The notes beneath the pieces were generated by a model that saw only the letters and a list, made by a program, of their open reading frames with translations, did not search any database and was not told where the DNA came from. Of a stretch of 64,000 bases of DNA, positions 51,611-60,144 are shown in pieces (position 1 is the stretch's first letter; the number at the start of each line of letters is the position of its first letter). The translations under genes were made by a program, and so were the position numbers. Origin of the DNA: Aliigemmobacter aestuarii (lineage in GTDB: Bacteria > Pseudomonadota > Alphaproteobacteria > Rhodobacterales > Rhodobacteraceae); assembly GCF_004799285.1 (NCBI RefSeq), contig NZ_SSND01000001.1, positions 868,001 to 932,000 on the forward strand, written 5' to 3'.

Positions 51611-54600
51611 GACGCCCGTCAAACACCCGTTGGGGATCGCGGGGGGCCTGACGAAGGCCTTCATCAACTCCGCCCTGACGCCCCTCTTCATCCTGGCCGC
51701 GCTGGCCGTGGGCCTTGTCGCGCTGGTCAGCCTGCCGCGCGAGGAGGAACCGCAGATTTCCGTTCCGCTGGTCGACATCCACATCCAGGCCCCCGGCCTG
51801 CGTGCCGAGGATGCGATGAAGCTGGTCACCGAACCGCTTGAAACGATCGTCAAGGGCATCGACGGGGTGGAACACATCTATTCCCAGACCCGCGACGACA
51901 CGGCGCTGGTGACGGCGCGGTTCCTTGTGGGTACCTCGTCGGATGCGGCGGTGCTGCGCGTGCATGACAAGGTGCGCGCGAACATGGACCGGATTCCGGT
52001 GGGCATTCCCGAACCGATGATCGTGGGCCGCGGGATCGACGACGTGGCCATCGTGTCGCTGACCCTGACCCCCGCGCCGGGGGCGGCAGACGTGACGGCG
52101 AATGATCTGACGCGCATTGCCCGCGAACTCAGGGCCGAGATCGCCAAGACCCAGGACGTCGGGCTGACCTATCTGGTTGGCGAGGCGTCCGAGGCGATCC
52201 GCATCGCGCCCGATCCCGAACGGCTGGCGCTTTACGGCGTAACGCTGCAACAGCTGGCGGGCAAGGTCGCGCAGGCGAACCGGTCGTTCAACACCGGCAA
52301 GCTTCTGGACGCGGGCGAACAGATCGACCTTGTGGCGGGCGAAACGCTGACCTCGCCGGCCGAGGTCGCGAACCTCTTGCTGACCACGCGCGACAACCGG
52401 CCGGTCTACGTCTCGGATGTGGCGGATGTTTTTTTCGTGCCCGACACCTCGGACCGGATGGTGAGCCAGATCCGCCGCGTGGGCGCGGATGCGGCGCATG
52501 GTGCCGGGGAAGATCACGCGGCGGCAGGGGCCGAGATCGAACGCGTGCCGGCCGTCACCCTGGCGGTGGCCAAGCGCGCCGGGGCGAATGCCGTGATCGT
52601 GGCCGAAGAGATCCTGCACAAGGTCGAGACCCTGAAGGGCAGCCTGATCCCGGATTCGGTGGGCGTCACCGTGACCCGCGACTATGGCGAGACGGCGAAC
52701 GAAAAGGCCAACGAACTGCTGTTCCACCTGGGCCTTGCGACGGTGTCGATCATCGGCCTTGTCCTTCTGGCGATCGGCTGGCGGGAAAGCATCGTGGTGG
52801 CGATCGTCATTCCGGTGACGATCCTGCTGACGCTCTTTGCTGCCTGGATCATGGGGTACACGCTGAATCGCGTGTCGCTGTTCGCGCTGATCTTCTCGAT
52901 CGGGATCCTGGTCGACGACGCCATCGTGGTGATCGAGAACATCGCCCGGCACTGGGGCATGGGCGACAAGCGGCCGCGCATGCAGGCCGCGATCGACGCT
53001 GTGGCCGAGGTGGGCAACCCCACGATCGTGGCCACGCTGACCGTGGTCGCCGCCCTTCTGCCGATGCTGTTCGTGTCGGGTCTGATGGGGCCCTACATGT
53101 CGCCCATTCCGTCCAATGCCAGCGCGGCGATGATCTTTTCCTTCTTCGTGGCGGTGATCATCACTCCCTGGCTGATGGTCAAGATCGCCGGACGCGCCGA
53201 CATGTCGGCCCATGCCCATGACGACAGTCACGGCGGCTATCCGGGCGGCATTCTCGGACGGACCTTTGCCGCGGTGGCGACCCCGCTTCTGGCGACGAAA
53301 GGGCGCAGCCTGACGTTCCTTCTGGTCACGGCCGCCCTGTCTTTCGGGTCGCTTGCCGCGCTTTACACCAAGGATGTCACGGTCAAGCTTCTGCCCTTCG
53401 ACAACAAGTCGGAACTGTCGGTCGTGATCGACCTGCCCGAAGGATCGAGCGTGGAGGCGACGGACCGCGTGGCGCAGGATGTGGCGCGCGTGGTGATGGC
53501 GCTTCCCGAGGTCCTGTCGGTGGAAACCCATGCCGGGACGGCCGCGCCCTTCAACTTCAACGGGCTGGTGCGCCACAGCTATCTGCGGCAGGAACCGCAA
53601 CTGGGCGAGGTGCAGATCCTTCTGGCCCACAAGGAACACCGCGACCGCACCAGCCACGACATCGCGCTGGACCTTCGGGAACGGCTGAACGCGCTGGATG
53701 TGCCCGAGGGGACCGTCCTGAAGACGGTGGAACCCCCGCCCGGCCCGCCGGTCATCGCCACCCTGCTGGCCGAAGTCTATGGCCCGGATGCCGAAACCCG
53801 GCGGGCGGCGGCGGCGAAGATCCGCGAAGCCTATGAAAGCGTGCCCTACATCGTCGATGTGGACGACAGTTTCGGGGTAGAGCCGCGCCGCCTGCGCGCG
53901 ACGATCTCGACCGACGATCTTGAGTTCTTCGGGGTGCAGGAACAGGACGTGTTCGACACGCTAGCGCTTCTGAACGGGGGGCAGGTGGTGGGCTATTCCC
54001 ATCGCGGCGAGGGCCGTCAGGCGATCCCGATCGAGATCCGCCGCGACCGGGCCGACCGCATCCTGGACGAACGTTTCCTGTCCACCCCCCTGCCCGCCAA
54101 CGTCCTGCCGGGGGCGCGCGGGGTCGTGGAACTGGGCGACGTGATCCGCGTGACCGAGGAAACCGCCAGCTACCCGATCTTCCGCCACAACGGCCGCGAG
54201 GCCGAGATGGTGACAGCCGAACTGGCCGGGGATTTCGAGGCGCCGCTTTACGGGATGCTGGCCGTCGCCGATGCGCTGGAGGCGATGGACTGGCCCGAGG
54301 GGCAGAAACCCGTTATCGCCTTCAACGGCCAGCCCGAGGATGAATTGGGCGTCACCCTTCTGTGGGACGGTGAATGGGAAGTGACCTTCGTCACCTTCCG
54401 CGACATGGGGGCGGCCTTCGGCGTGGCGCTTCTGGGCATCTACATCCTTGTGGTGGCGCAGTTCGGATCGTTCCGCCTGCCGCTGGTGATCCTGACGCCG
54501 ATCCCGCTGACCTTCCTGGGGATCATCGCCGGGCACTGGCTGTTCGACGCGCCGTTCAGCGCGACCTCGATGATCGGTTTCATCGCGCTGGCGGGCATCA

Positions 54601-54863
54601 TCGTGCGCAACTCGATCCTGCTGGTCGATTTCATCCGGCACGCCGATGAATCGAAGGGCAAGGTGGGCGTCCTGATCGAGGCGGGGGCAATCCGATTCAA
54701 GCCGATCCTGCTGACCGCGATCGCGGCGATGATCGGCGCGGTGGTGATCCTGGCCGACCCGATCTTTCAGGGGCTCGCGATCTCGCTTCTGTTCGGGCTG
54801 CTGACGTCGACGCTGCTGACCGTTCTGGTGATCCCGGCGATCTACCGCGTCTTCAAGACCTGA
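51603..54863 (+). CDS. RND-family efflux permease (AcrB-like)
   Basis: A 1086-residue pump with the RND plan of twelve membrane helices and two large periplasmic loops. TM1 is near 22–40. Helix 4 has SIGILVDDAIVVIENI, with the Asp pair of the proton relay. The second half has FGSLAALYTKDVTVKLLPFD and, near the end, MIGFIALAGIIVRNSILLVD. It is longer than most by tens of residues. The substrate is unknown; the upstream SqrR-type site suggests a link to sulfur stress. A hairpin terminator follows. Confidence 0.95.
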   Translation: MNETPVKHPLGIAGGLTKAFINSALTPLFILAALAVGLVALVSLPREEEPQISVPLVDIHIQAPGLRAEDAMKLVTEPLETIVKGIDGVEHIYSQTRDDTALVTARFLVGTSSDAAVLRVHDKVRANMDRIPVGIPEPMIVGRGIDDVAIVSLTLTPAPGAADVTANDLTRIARELRAEIAKTQDVGLTYLVGEASEAIRIAPDPERLALYGVTLQQLAGKVAQANRSFNTGKLLDAGEQIDLVAGETLTSPAEVANLLLTTRDNRPVYVSDVADVFFVPDTSDRMVSQIRRVGADAAHGAGEDHAAAGAEIERVPAVTLAVAKRAGANAVIVAEEILHKVETLKGSLIPDSVGVTVTRDYGETANEKANELLFHLGLATVSIIGLVLLAIGWRESIVVAIVIPVTILLTLFAAWIMGYTLNRVSLFALIFSIGILVDDAIVVIENIARHWGMGDKRPRMQAAIDAVAEVGNPTIVATLTVVAALLPMLFVSGLMGPYMSPIPSNASAAMIFSFFVAVIITPWLMVKIAGRADMSAHAHDDSHGGYPGGILGRTFAAVATPLLATKGRSLTFLLVTAALSFGSLAALYTKDVTVKLLPFDNKSELSVVIDLPEGSSVEATDRVAQDVARVVMALPEVLSVETHAGTAAPFNFNGLVRHSYLRQEPQLGEVQILLAHKEHRDRTSHDIALDLRERLNALDVPEGTVLKTVEPPPGPPVIATLLAEVYGPDAETRRAAAAKIREAYESVPYIVDVDDSFGVEPRRLRATISTDDLEFFGVQEQDVFDTLALLNGGQVVGYSHRGEGRQAIPIEIRRDRADRILDERFLSTPLPANVLPGARGVVELGDVIRVTEETASYPIFRHNGREAEMVTAELAGDFEAPLYGMLAVADALEAMDWPEGQKPVIAFNGQPEDELGVTLLWDGEWEVTFVTFRDMGAAFGVALLGIYILVVAQFGSFRLPLVILTPIPLTFLGIIAGHWLFDAPFSATSMIGFIALAGIIVRNSILLVDFIRHADESKGKVGVLIEAGAIRFKPILLTAIAAMIGAVVILADPIFQGLAISLLFGLLTSTLLTVLVIPAIYRVFKT

Positions 54864-54894
54864 CAGGGCACGGACGCCAGCAAAAACATGCATG

Positions 54895-54918
54895 AGGGGC
54901 GGGGGATTTCCCGCCCCT
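54895..54918 (+). terminator. Probable terminator after the RND operon
   Basis: Stem AGGGGCGGG (54895–54903) with CCCGCCCCT (54910–54918), GGATTT loop, 31 nt past the stop. It is followed by TCTGATTTA, not a clean T run, so efficiency is uncertain. Confidence 0.65.
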
Positions 54919-54985
54919 TCTGATTTATGTCAAGGCGCCGCGCGCGCACGCGCGTATGAGGGGCGGAACGGGAAGGAGACCGCGC

Positions 54986-56056
54986 ATGTTCGACATCGTC
55001 CCCCTGATCGACGCGCTTGGCGAAGGACCGGTCGCCGCGCTGTTCGGGCTGATCACCGGCATCGTCTTCGGCATTGCCGCGCAGCGATCCAGTTTCTGCC
55101 TGCGAGCGGCAACCGTCGAATTCGCGCGTGGCCAGCTTGGCAGCCGGATGGCGGTGTGGTTCCTGACCTTCTCGACCGCATTGGTCTGGGTTCAGGGGGC
55201 GCGGCTTATGGGCTGGTTCAGCCCGGATGACGCTCGGATGATGGCAGTGGCCGGGTCATGGTCGGGGGCGATCATCGGCGGGCTGATGTTCGGCGCGGGC
55301 ATGGTTCTGGCGCGGGGATGTTCGGGGCGGCTTCTGGTTCTGGCGGCCACGGGCAACCTGCGGTCGGTCGTGTCCGGCCTGATCTTTGCCGTGGTCGCGC
55401 AGATGAGCCTGCATGGCTGGCTGTCGCCGCTGCGCGACCGGCTGGCGCAGCTTTGGGTCACGCCGGGCGGGCGGAACGTGGACATGCTGGGCTGGCTTGG
55501 CCTGCCCGATGCCACGGGCTTCGTGATCGGCCTGATCTTTGCGGTGCTGGCGCTTTACGTCTCGTGGAAGAATCGGATCAGCGCGCGCACGCTGGTCTTT
55601 GCCTCGGGCGTGGGTTTTGCCGTGGCAGTGGGCTGGGTGCTGACCTACACGCTGGCGCAATCGGCCTTCGAGCCGGTCAACGTGACCTCGGCCACCTTCT
55701 CGGGTCCGTCGGCCAATACGCTGATGTTCTTCCTGATCCCCGACCCGGCGCTGGAGTTCGACGTGGGCCTTGTGCCGGGCGTGGTGATCGGCGCCTTCCT
55801 TGCGGCCCTTGTCGGGCGCGAGCTGAAGTTCCAGGGTTTCGACGGCGCGGCGGCCATGCAGCGGTCGATGATCGGGGCGGTGCTGATGGGATTTGGCGCG
55901 ATGCTGGCCGGGGGCTGCGCCATCGGCGCGGGCGTCACCGGCGGGTCGATCTTTGCCGCGACGGCCTGGCTTGCGCTTCTGTGCATGTGGATCGGCGGGG
56001 TAATCACCGATTGGCTGGTCGATCAGGCCGGCGCGACAAAGACGGCGGCGGCCTGA
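54986..56056 (+). CDS. YeeE/YedE-family sulfur-compound transporter
   Basis: A 356-residue membrane protein of the YeeE/YedE (TsuA-like) family. Conserved Cys motifs are IAAQRSSFCLRAATVEFARG, VLARGCSGRLLVLAATGNLR and LAGGCAIGAGVTGGS. Other members import thiosulfate, with the Cys residues relaying the substrate. In sox clusters similar genes have been called soxT; the name is not assigned here. AAGGAG precedes the ATG at 54986. It converges on soxH, sharing a terminator, which supports a role in sulfur oxidation. Confidence 0.9.
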   Translation: MFDIVPLIDALGEGPVAALFGLITGIVFGIAAQRSSFCLRAATVEFARGQLGSRMAVWFLTFSTALVWVQGARLMGWFSPDDARMMAVAGSWSGAIIGGLMFGAGMVLARGCSGRLLVLAATGNLRSVVSGLIFAVVAQMSLHGWLSPLRDRLAQLWVTPGGRNVDMLGWLGLPDATGFVIGLIFAVLALYVSWKNRISARTLVFASGVGFAVAVGWVLTYTLAQSAFEPVNVTSATFSGPSANTLMFFLIPDPALEFDVGLVPGVVIGAFLAALVGRELKFQGFDGAAAMQRSMIGAVLMGFGAMLAGGCAIGAGVTGGSIFAATAWLALLCMWIGGVITDWLVDQAGATKTAAA

Positions 56057-56084
56057 CGGCCCCTTCCATACGGACGGAATGACG

Positions 56085-56110
56085 AAGGGGGCCATCCGGC
56101 CCCCTTCTTT
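56085..56110. terminator. Bidirectional terminator between the YeeE/YedE gene and soxH
   Basis: Stem AAGGGGGCC (56085–56093) with GGCCCCCTT (56098–56106), ATCC loop, and T-rich sequence after it on the plus strand. It ends the plus-strand transporter and the minus-strand sox operon. Confidence 0.85.
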
Positions 56111-56156
56111 CTTGATCGGCCTCTTGTGACCGGCCTTTCTTCACCGGCGACGCGGG

Positions 56157-57101
56157 CTATTCGAATTCCATCTCGGCAAAGACGACGCCCGCGTTCTTGG
56201 TGGCCAGTTCCTCGAACGTGTCGAGGTGCTGCCACTGCGACTGGTCGACGTAATAGGCCCCGGCCAGATCGCCGCCCTCTTCGATATGGGCGCCGATCTT
56301 CTCGCGCAGGTCCACCAGATAGTCGCGCGTATAGCGCGTGACCTGCGCAAGGTTCGTCGGATGGCCGTGGCCGGGGATGATGTAGGTCGGGTTCAGGGGA
56401 ACAAGCTTTGTCTCCCAGGTCTCGATCCAGCAGCTTGTGCAGGTGCCTTCAAAGATCGGCGGCATCCGTTCGTGAAAGGCGATGTCGCCCGCGATCATCA
56501 TCGACCATTGCGGGATCCAGACCTGCGTGTCGCCGGGGCTGTGCGCGGGGCCAAGGTGCAGCACCTCGATCGTCACATCGCCCATCTGGATCGTCTTTGC
56601 GTCCTCGAAGGTTTCGGTGGGCAGGGTCGCGACGGTGCCTTCGGCATTCTCGCGGGCATAGTTCTGAAGGCTGGCGATGTCCTGCGGATTGCCATCCTCG
56701 TATTCGGCCGCGGCCTCGACATGGGCCAGGATCGGCACGCCCTGTTCCGCCCAATAGCCGTTGCCGTTCATCGCATGGCCCTGGCCGTTCTCGTTGATGA
56801 CAAGCTTCACCGGCTGATCCGTCACCGCCCTGATCTCGTCATGCAGCGCCTTGGCCAGCAGGTAGGAGGCCCCGCCGTTCACCACGACCACGCCGTCTCC
56901 GGTCACGATGAAGGACAGGTTGTTGTTGTGGCCCGCGTTTTCATATGTCGGCGGCGCGGTTGCGCCGATGGCCGAAAAGACATGCGGGATGACCTCGACC
57001 GGCTTCGAATAGAGCACCGACTGGGGATACTGGTCGGGGATATCCTCGGACGCGAGGGCAGAAGTGGCCATCAGGCAGGCCAGGACGGAAAGCGTGCGCA
57101 T
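56157..57101 (-). CDS. soxH: SoxH-like metallo-beta-lactamase-fold protein, periplasmic
   Basis: A 314-residue exported protein with signal peptide RTLSVLACLMATSALA. The fold is that of metallo-beta-lactamases but the first metal motif is degenerate: NENGQGHAMNGNGYW takes the place of HxHxDH. HSPGDTQVW, IAGDIAFHER and IIPGHGHPT remain. SoxH is the last gene of the Paracoccus sox cluster and is not needed for the core reaction; its role is unknown. It starts 3 nt after the soxG stop. Confidence 0.88.
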   Translation of the reverse strand: MRTLSVLACLMATSALASEDIPDQYPQSVLYSKPVEVIPHVFSAIGATAPPTYENAGHNNNLSFIVTGDGVVVVNGGASYLLAKALHDEIRAVTDQPVKLVINENGQGHAMNGNGYWAEQGVPILAHVEAAAEYEDGNPQDIASLQNYARENAEGTVATLPTETFEDAKTIQMGDVTIEVLHLGPAHSPGDTQVWIPQWSMMIAGDIAFHERMPPIFEGTCTSCWIETWETKLVPLNPTYIIPGHGHPTNLAQVTRYTRDYLVDLREKIGAHIEEGGDLAGAYYVDQSQWQHLDTFEELATKNAGVVFAEMEFE

Positions 57102-57104
57102 GGT

Positions 57105-58019
57105 TCAGGCCTCCTCGACAAAGCGGTAGCCGGCGTCGGCCTTCTCGGCGTGGCCGATGCCGCCCCCCGGAAGGTGGAAGCCGATCAGGCGCATCCGGGC
57201 AGCGACAAGCTGATCCAGCAACGCCTGGCGTGTCTGGGCCGCCATCGGCCCATCCTGATCGGACCCCGATGCCCATTCGGGCCGTTCGAAGGCCACATGG
57301 TGATTGCCAAGCGCATCGCCCACGACCATCGCACTTTCCGATCCGCCCCGGATTTCAAAGGCCATGTGGCCCGGCGTGTGGCCGAAGGTGGCACGGGCGG
57401 CGATGCCGGGCAGGATCTCTTCGCCGTCACCGAACTTGCGGACCTGATCGGCGATCACCTCGAGCCGGCGCTGCGCCCCCACGGCGAATGTGGTGCGCGC
57501 CTCGCCGATGGTGTTCACGGTCTCGGGGTCCATCCAGTAATCGAATTCGGCCTGACCGATCAGGAATTCGGCGTTCGGGAACAGCGGTTCGTCGAATTCG
57601 TCCAGAAGGCCCCAGAGGTGATCGGGGTGGGCGTGGGTGAAGCAGACATGGGTGATGTCCTCGACAGTGACGCCCAGGGCATCCATCGCCTCTTGCAGCT
57701 TGCCCGCCGTCGGCATGAAATCCGGGCCCGACCCCACGTCGAACAGGACCGTGTTCGTGCCGTCGCGCATCAGGGTGACGTTGCAGGGCGGCTCCAGCCG
57801 GTCGGTCGGCAGGCCATACTTGCCGACGATCGCGGCCATTTCCTCTTGCGGCATGCCGCCCAGGATGAAATCGCCCGGCAGCACCAGATGCCCGTCCGAC
57901 AACGTGTCGATCTGCACGCTACCCAGCGTCAGGGTCGATCCGGCCCAAAGGCGGCGCGGCAGGGCGGGGGCGGCAAGGGCGGCCCCGATCGTGGTCAGGA
58001 TCTGGCGGCGGGTCAGCAT
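57105..58019 (-). CDS. soxG: SoxG-like metallo-beta-lactamase-fold protein, periplasmic
   Basis: A 304-residue protein with a twin-arginine-like leader (LTRRQILTTIGAALAAPALP) and an intact dinuclear metal motif HVCFTHAHPDHLWG, then ARATFGHTPGHMAFEI and VVGDALGNHH. SoxG of Paracoccus is thought to be a zinc thiolesterase of unknown substrate. I use the ATG at 58019 because AAAAGGA precedes it; ATGs at 58043 and 58064 lack a Shine-Dalgarno. Between soxF (74 nt) and soxH (3 nt). Confidence 0.88.
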   Translation of the reverse strand: MLTRRQILTTIGAALAAPALPRRLWAGSTLTLGSVQIDTLSDGHLVLPGDFILGGMPQEEMAAIVGKYGLPTDRLEPPCNVTLMRDGTNTVLFDVGSGPDFMPTAGKLQEAMDALGVTVEDITHVCFTHAHPDHLWGLLDEFDEPLFPNAEFLIGQAEFDYWMDPETVNTIGEARTTFAVGAQRRLEVIADQVRKFGDGEEILPGIAARATFGHTPGHMAFEIRGGSESAMVVGDALGNHHVAFERPEWASGSDQDGPMAAQTRQALLDQLVAARMRLIGFHLPGGGIGHAEKADAGYRFVEEA

Positions 58020-58093
58020 GGCTGCGGTCCTTTTCTTATGCATCAGAACGGGCGCCCCGGTCACGGGACGCCCCGGCGGTTCAATCGGCGGCC

Positions 58094-59359
58094 TCAGCCG
58101 AAGATGTCGGTGGTGATCCCCGCATACCAGCCAAGGCTTTCCTCGTAGGTGGCCTTGCGCAGCGCGGCATCCTCGCCGGTGTTGCTGACGAAACTGGTGA
58201 CCGAGGCGATCTTTTCCGGCGTCGGTTCGTAGGAGGCACCGACCTTCACACCATCCTCGGGCGCGATGAGCGACCAGCAGGTGTTGGTGTATTTCGCCGG
58301 GAAGACCTTAGAGCCGGTCAGTTCGCCACGGATCGTCATCGCCACGATCTTGGCCTGGCTGTTCGCGGCAAAGCCCGATTTCGGCATGTCGCCCTGCGCG
58401 CTGGCATCACCCAGCACAAAGACGTTTTCGTCCAGTTTCGATTTCATGCTGTCGGGCATGACCGGGGCCCAGCCATTGTCATCGGTGACCTGGGCGATCT
58501 GGGCGATCTTGCCCGCCATCTGGCCCGGAATGACGTTGCAGACATCGACCTTGGTCACCTCGCCATCGACGACGACTTCCATCGTGTCGGGGCGCACCTC
58601 GACCACGCCGCCGCCCATGTCGGGGCCAAGCCATTCGACCATGCCGGAATAGTGCTTTTGCCAGCCTTCCTCGAACAGGGCCTGCTTGGAATATTTGTCC
58701 TTCGGATCGAGGACCAGGATCTTGGCCGTCGGGTTCCGCGTCTTCAGCACATGGGCGACCATGCTGATGCGTTCATACGGGCCGGGCGGGCAGCGGTAGG
58801 GGTTGGGCGGCGCGACCATGCAGAACAGCCCGCCTTCGCGCATCTCTTCGACCTGCTTTTTCAGAAGCTGGGTCTGGGGGCCGGCCTTGTAGGCATGGGG
58901 CATGATTTCGGCGTGCTGGTCGGCCGACCATCCGGGAACCGAGCCGTCCTTGAAATCGATGCCCGGCGACAGGACCAGACGGTCATAGGGCAGCACCTGC
59001 CCGCCCGCCAGCGTCACTGTCTTCGCGGCGCGGTCCACGCCCATGGCCATGTCGTTGATGACCGTGACGCCGCCGGCGGCGATCTTGTCATAGCCGTGCT
59101 GGAGGTTCTCGAAGTCCCAGAACCCGCCGATGTAGAGGTTTGAGAAGAAGCAGGTCGTGTAGATCGGGTTCGCCTCGACCAGCGTGATGTCCAGCGCGTC
59201 ACCGGCATCCTTGGCCAGATAGCGGGCGACGGTGCCGCCCCCCGGCCCGCCGCCGATCACGACGACGCGGGGCTTGGTCTGCGCGCGCACCCAGGGTGCG
59301 GCAAGTCCGGCGGTCATGGCCGCCGCCGTTCCGATAAACAGTCGTCTGTTGAGTGACAT
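58094..59359 (-). CDS. soxF: SoxF, sulfide dehydrogenase flavoprotein subunit
   Basis: A 421-residue flavoprotein of the FCSD (flavocytochrome c sulfide dehydrogenase) type. The Tat-like leader SLNRRLFIGTAAAMTAGLAA is followed by the FAD motif VVVIGGGPGGGTVARYLA, CPPGPYER containing one redox Cys of the family, and the C-terminal TNTCWSLIAPEDGVKVGASY with the second. It oxidises sulfide with the SoxE cytochrome in the periplasm. GGGAGGA precedes the ATG at 59359, which begins at the leader. Confidence 0.95.
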   Translation of the reverse strand: MSLNRRLFIGTAAAMTAGLAAPWVRAQTKPRVVVIGGGPGGGTVARYLAKDAGDALDITLVEANPIYTTCFFSNLYIGGFWDFENLQHGYDKIAAGGVTVINDMAMGVDRAAKTVTLAGGQVLPYDRLVLSPGIDFKDGSVPGWSADQHAEIMPHAYKAGPQTQLLKKQVEEMREGGLFCMVAPPNPYRCPPGPYERISMVAHVLKTRNPTAKILVLDPKDKYSKQALFEEGWQKHYSGMVEWLGPDMGGGVVEVRPDTMEVVVDGEVTKVDVCNVIPGQMAGKIAQIAQVTDDNGWAPVMPDSMKSKLDENVFVLGDASAQGDMPKSGFAANSQAKIVAMTIRGELTGSKVFPAKYTNTCWSLIAPEDGVKVGASYEPTPEKIASVTSFVSNTGEDAALRKATYEESLGWYAGITTDIFG

Positions 59360-59418
59360 GGTTCGTTCCTCCCTTACTGGCATTATGCCGCTCTGCGGCC
59401 CCTCTCGTTTCGTCCCGC

Positions 59419-60141
59419 CTATTGCCCGAGCGTGGCGAAATAGGCGGCCAGTGCGGCGATTTCTTCGTCCGACAGGCGGCTGGCCATCATCTGCATCACC
59501 GGATGGGGCCTGAACTTGCGCTTGTAGGCGTGCATCGCGATCACGAAATCCTCTTCCGGCCACATGGTGATGGCGGGGATGCCCTGATCGGTACCGTCCG
59601 GCTGATGGCAGGTCACACATTCCGACGACAGGTATTCGCCGTATTCCGGGTCGCCCTTGATGGAAAGGATCGCGGGATCAAGATCGTGATCCGTCATCCG
59701 CGCGGTCGGTTCCGCCTCGGGGATGTTCTGGGGATTGTCCGACAGGGTGCGCAGAAAGGCAAGAAGATCGGACCGCGACTGGTCGTCGGCCATGCCGCGG
59801 TAGTTCATCCGCGTACCCGACACCAGCGCCTTGGGGTTTTCGATGTAGACGTCGAGGGTTTCCAGCGTCCAGGTCAGGCCATCCGCGCCCATCCGCGCCA
59901 TCGACTTGGAATAGGTGAAATCCGCGCCCGTCGCCGCCCGCCGTCCGAAGATGCGGTTGAGTTGCGGCCCGACACGGTTGATCGCGCCTTCGCCGATCTG
60001 GTGGCATGCCTTGCACTGCCGTTCGAACAGGGTGGCGCCGCGCTGTGCGTCGCCGATCAGTTCGGCGGAAGCCGGGGCGGCAAGCGCCCCGGCTGCAAGG
60101 ATGGCGAAGGCTGTCCAGATACGTGATACAGCCTTTCGCAT
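59419..60141 (-). CDS. soxE: SoxE, c-type cytochrome subunit (dihaem)
   Basis: A 240-residue periplasmic cytochrome with signal peptide (IWTAFAILAAGALAAPASA). It has two haem-binding motifs, CKACH near residue 43 and CVTCH near 175, each followed by a Met-containing segment. It is the partner of SoxF. It begins 3 nt after the soxD stop and is separated from soxF by 59 nt with no other gene. Confidence 0.95.
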   Translation of the reverse strand: MRKAVSRIWTAFAILAAGALAAPASAELIGDAQRGATLFERQCKACHQIGEGAINRVGPQLNRIFGRRAATGADFTYSKSMARMGADGLTWTLETLDVYIENPKALVSGTRMNYRGMADDQSRSDLLAFLRTLSDNPQNIPEAEPTARMTDHDLDPAILSIKGDPEYGEYLSSECVTCHQPDGTDQGIPAITMWPEEDFVIAMHAYKRKFRPHPVMQMMASRLSDEEIAALAAYFATLGQ

Positions 60142-60144
60142 GAT

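Noticed and set aside
51516-53657. A 713-codon open frame antisense to the RND permease
   Set aside because: It mirrors a well-supported gene in GC-rich DNA, where antisense frames stay open because of codon bias. No domain is recognisable. The same reasoning excludes long antisense frames over atpA (30955–32955), atpD (28498–30204), sat-cysC (8006–9766) and the OmpA/ExbB pair (39004–41001).
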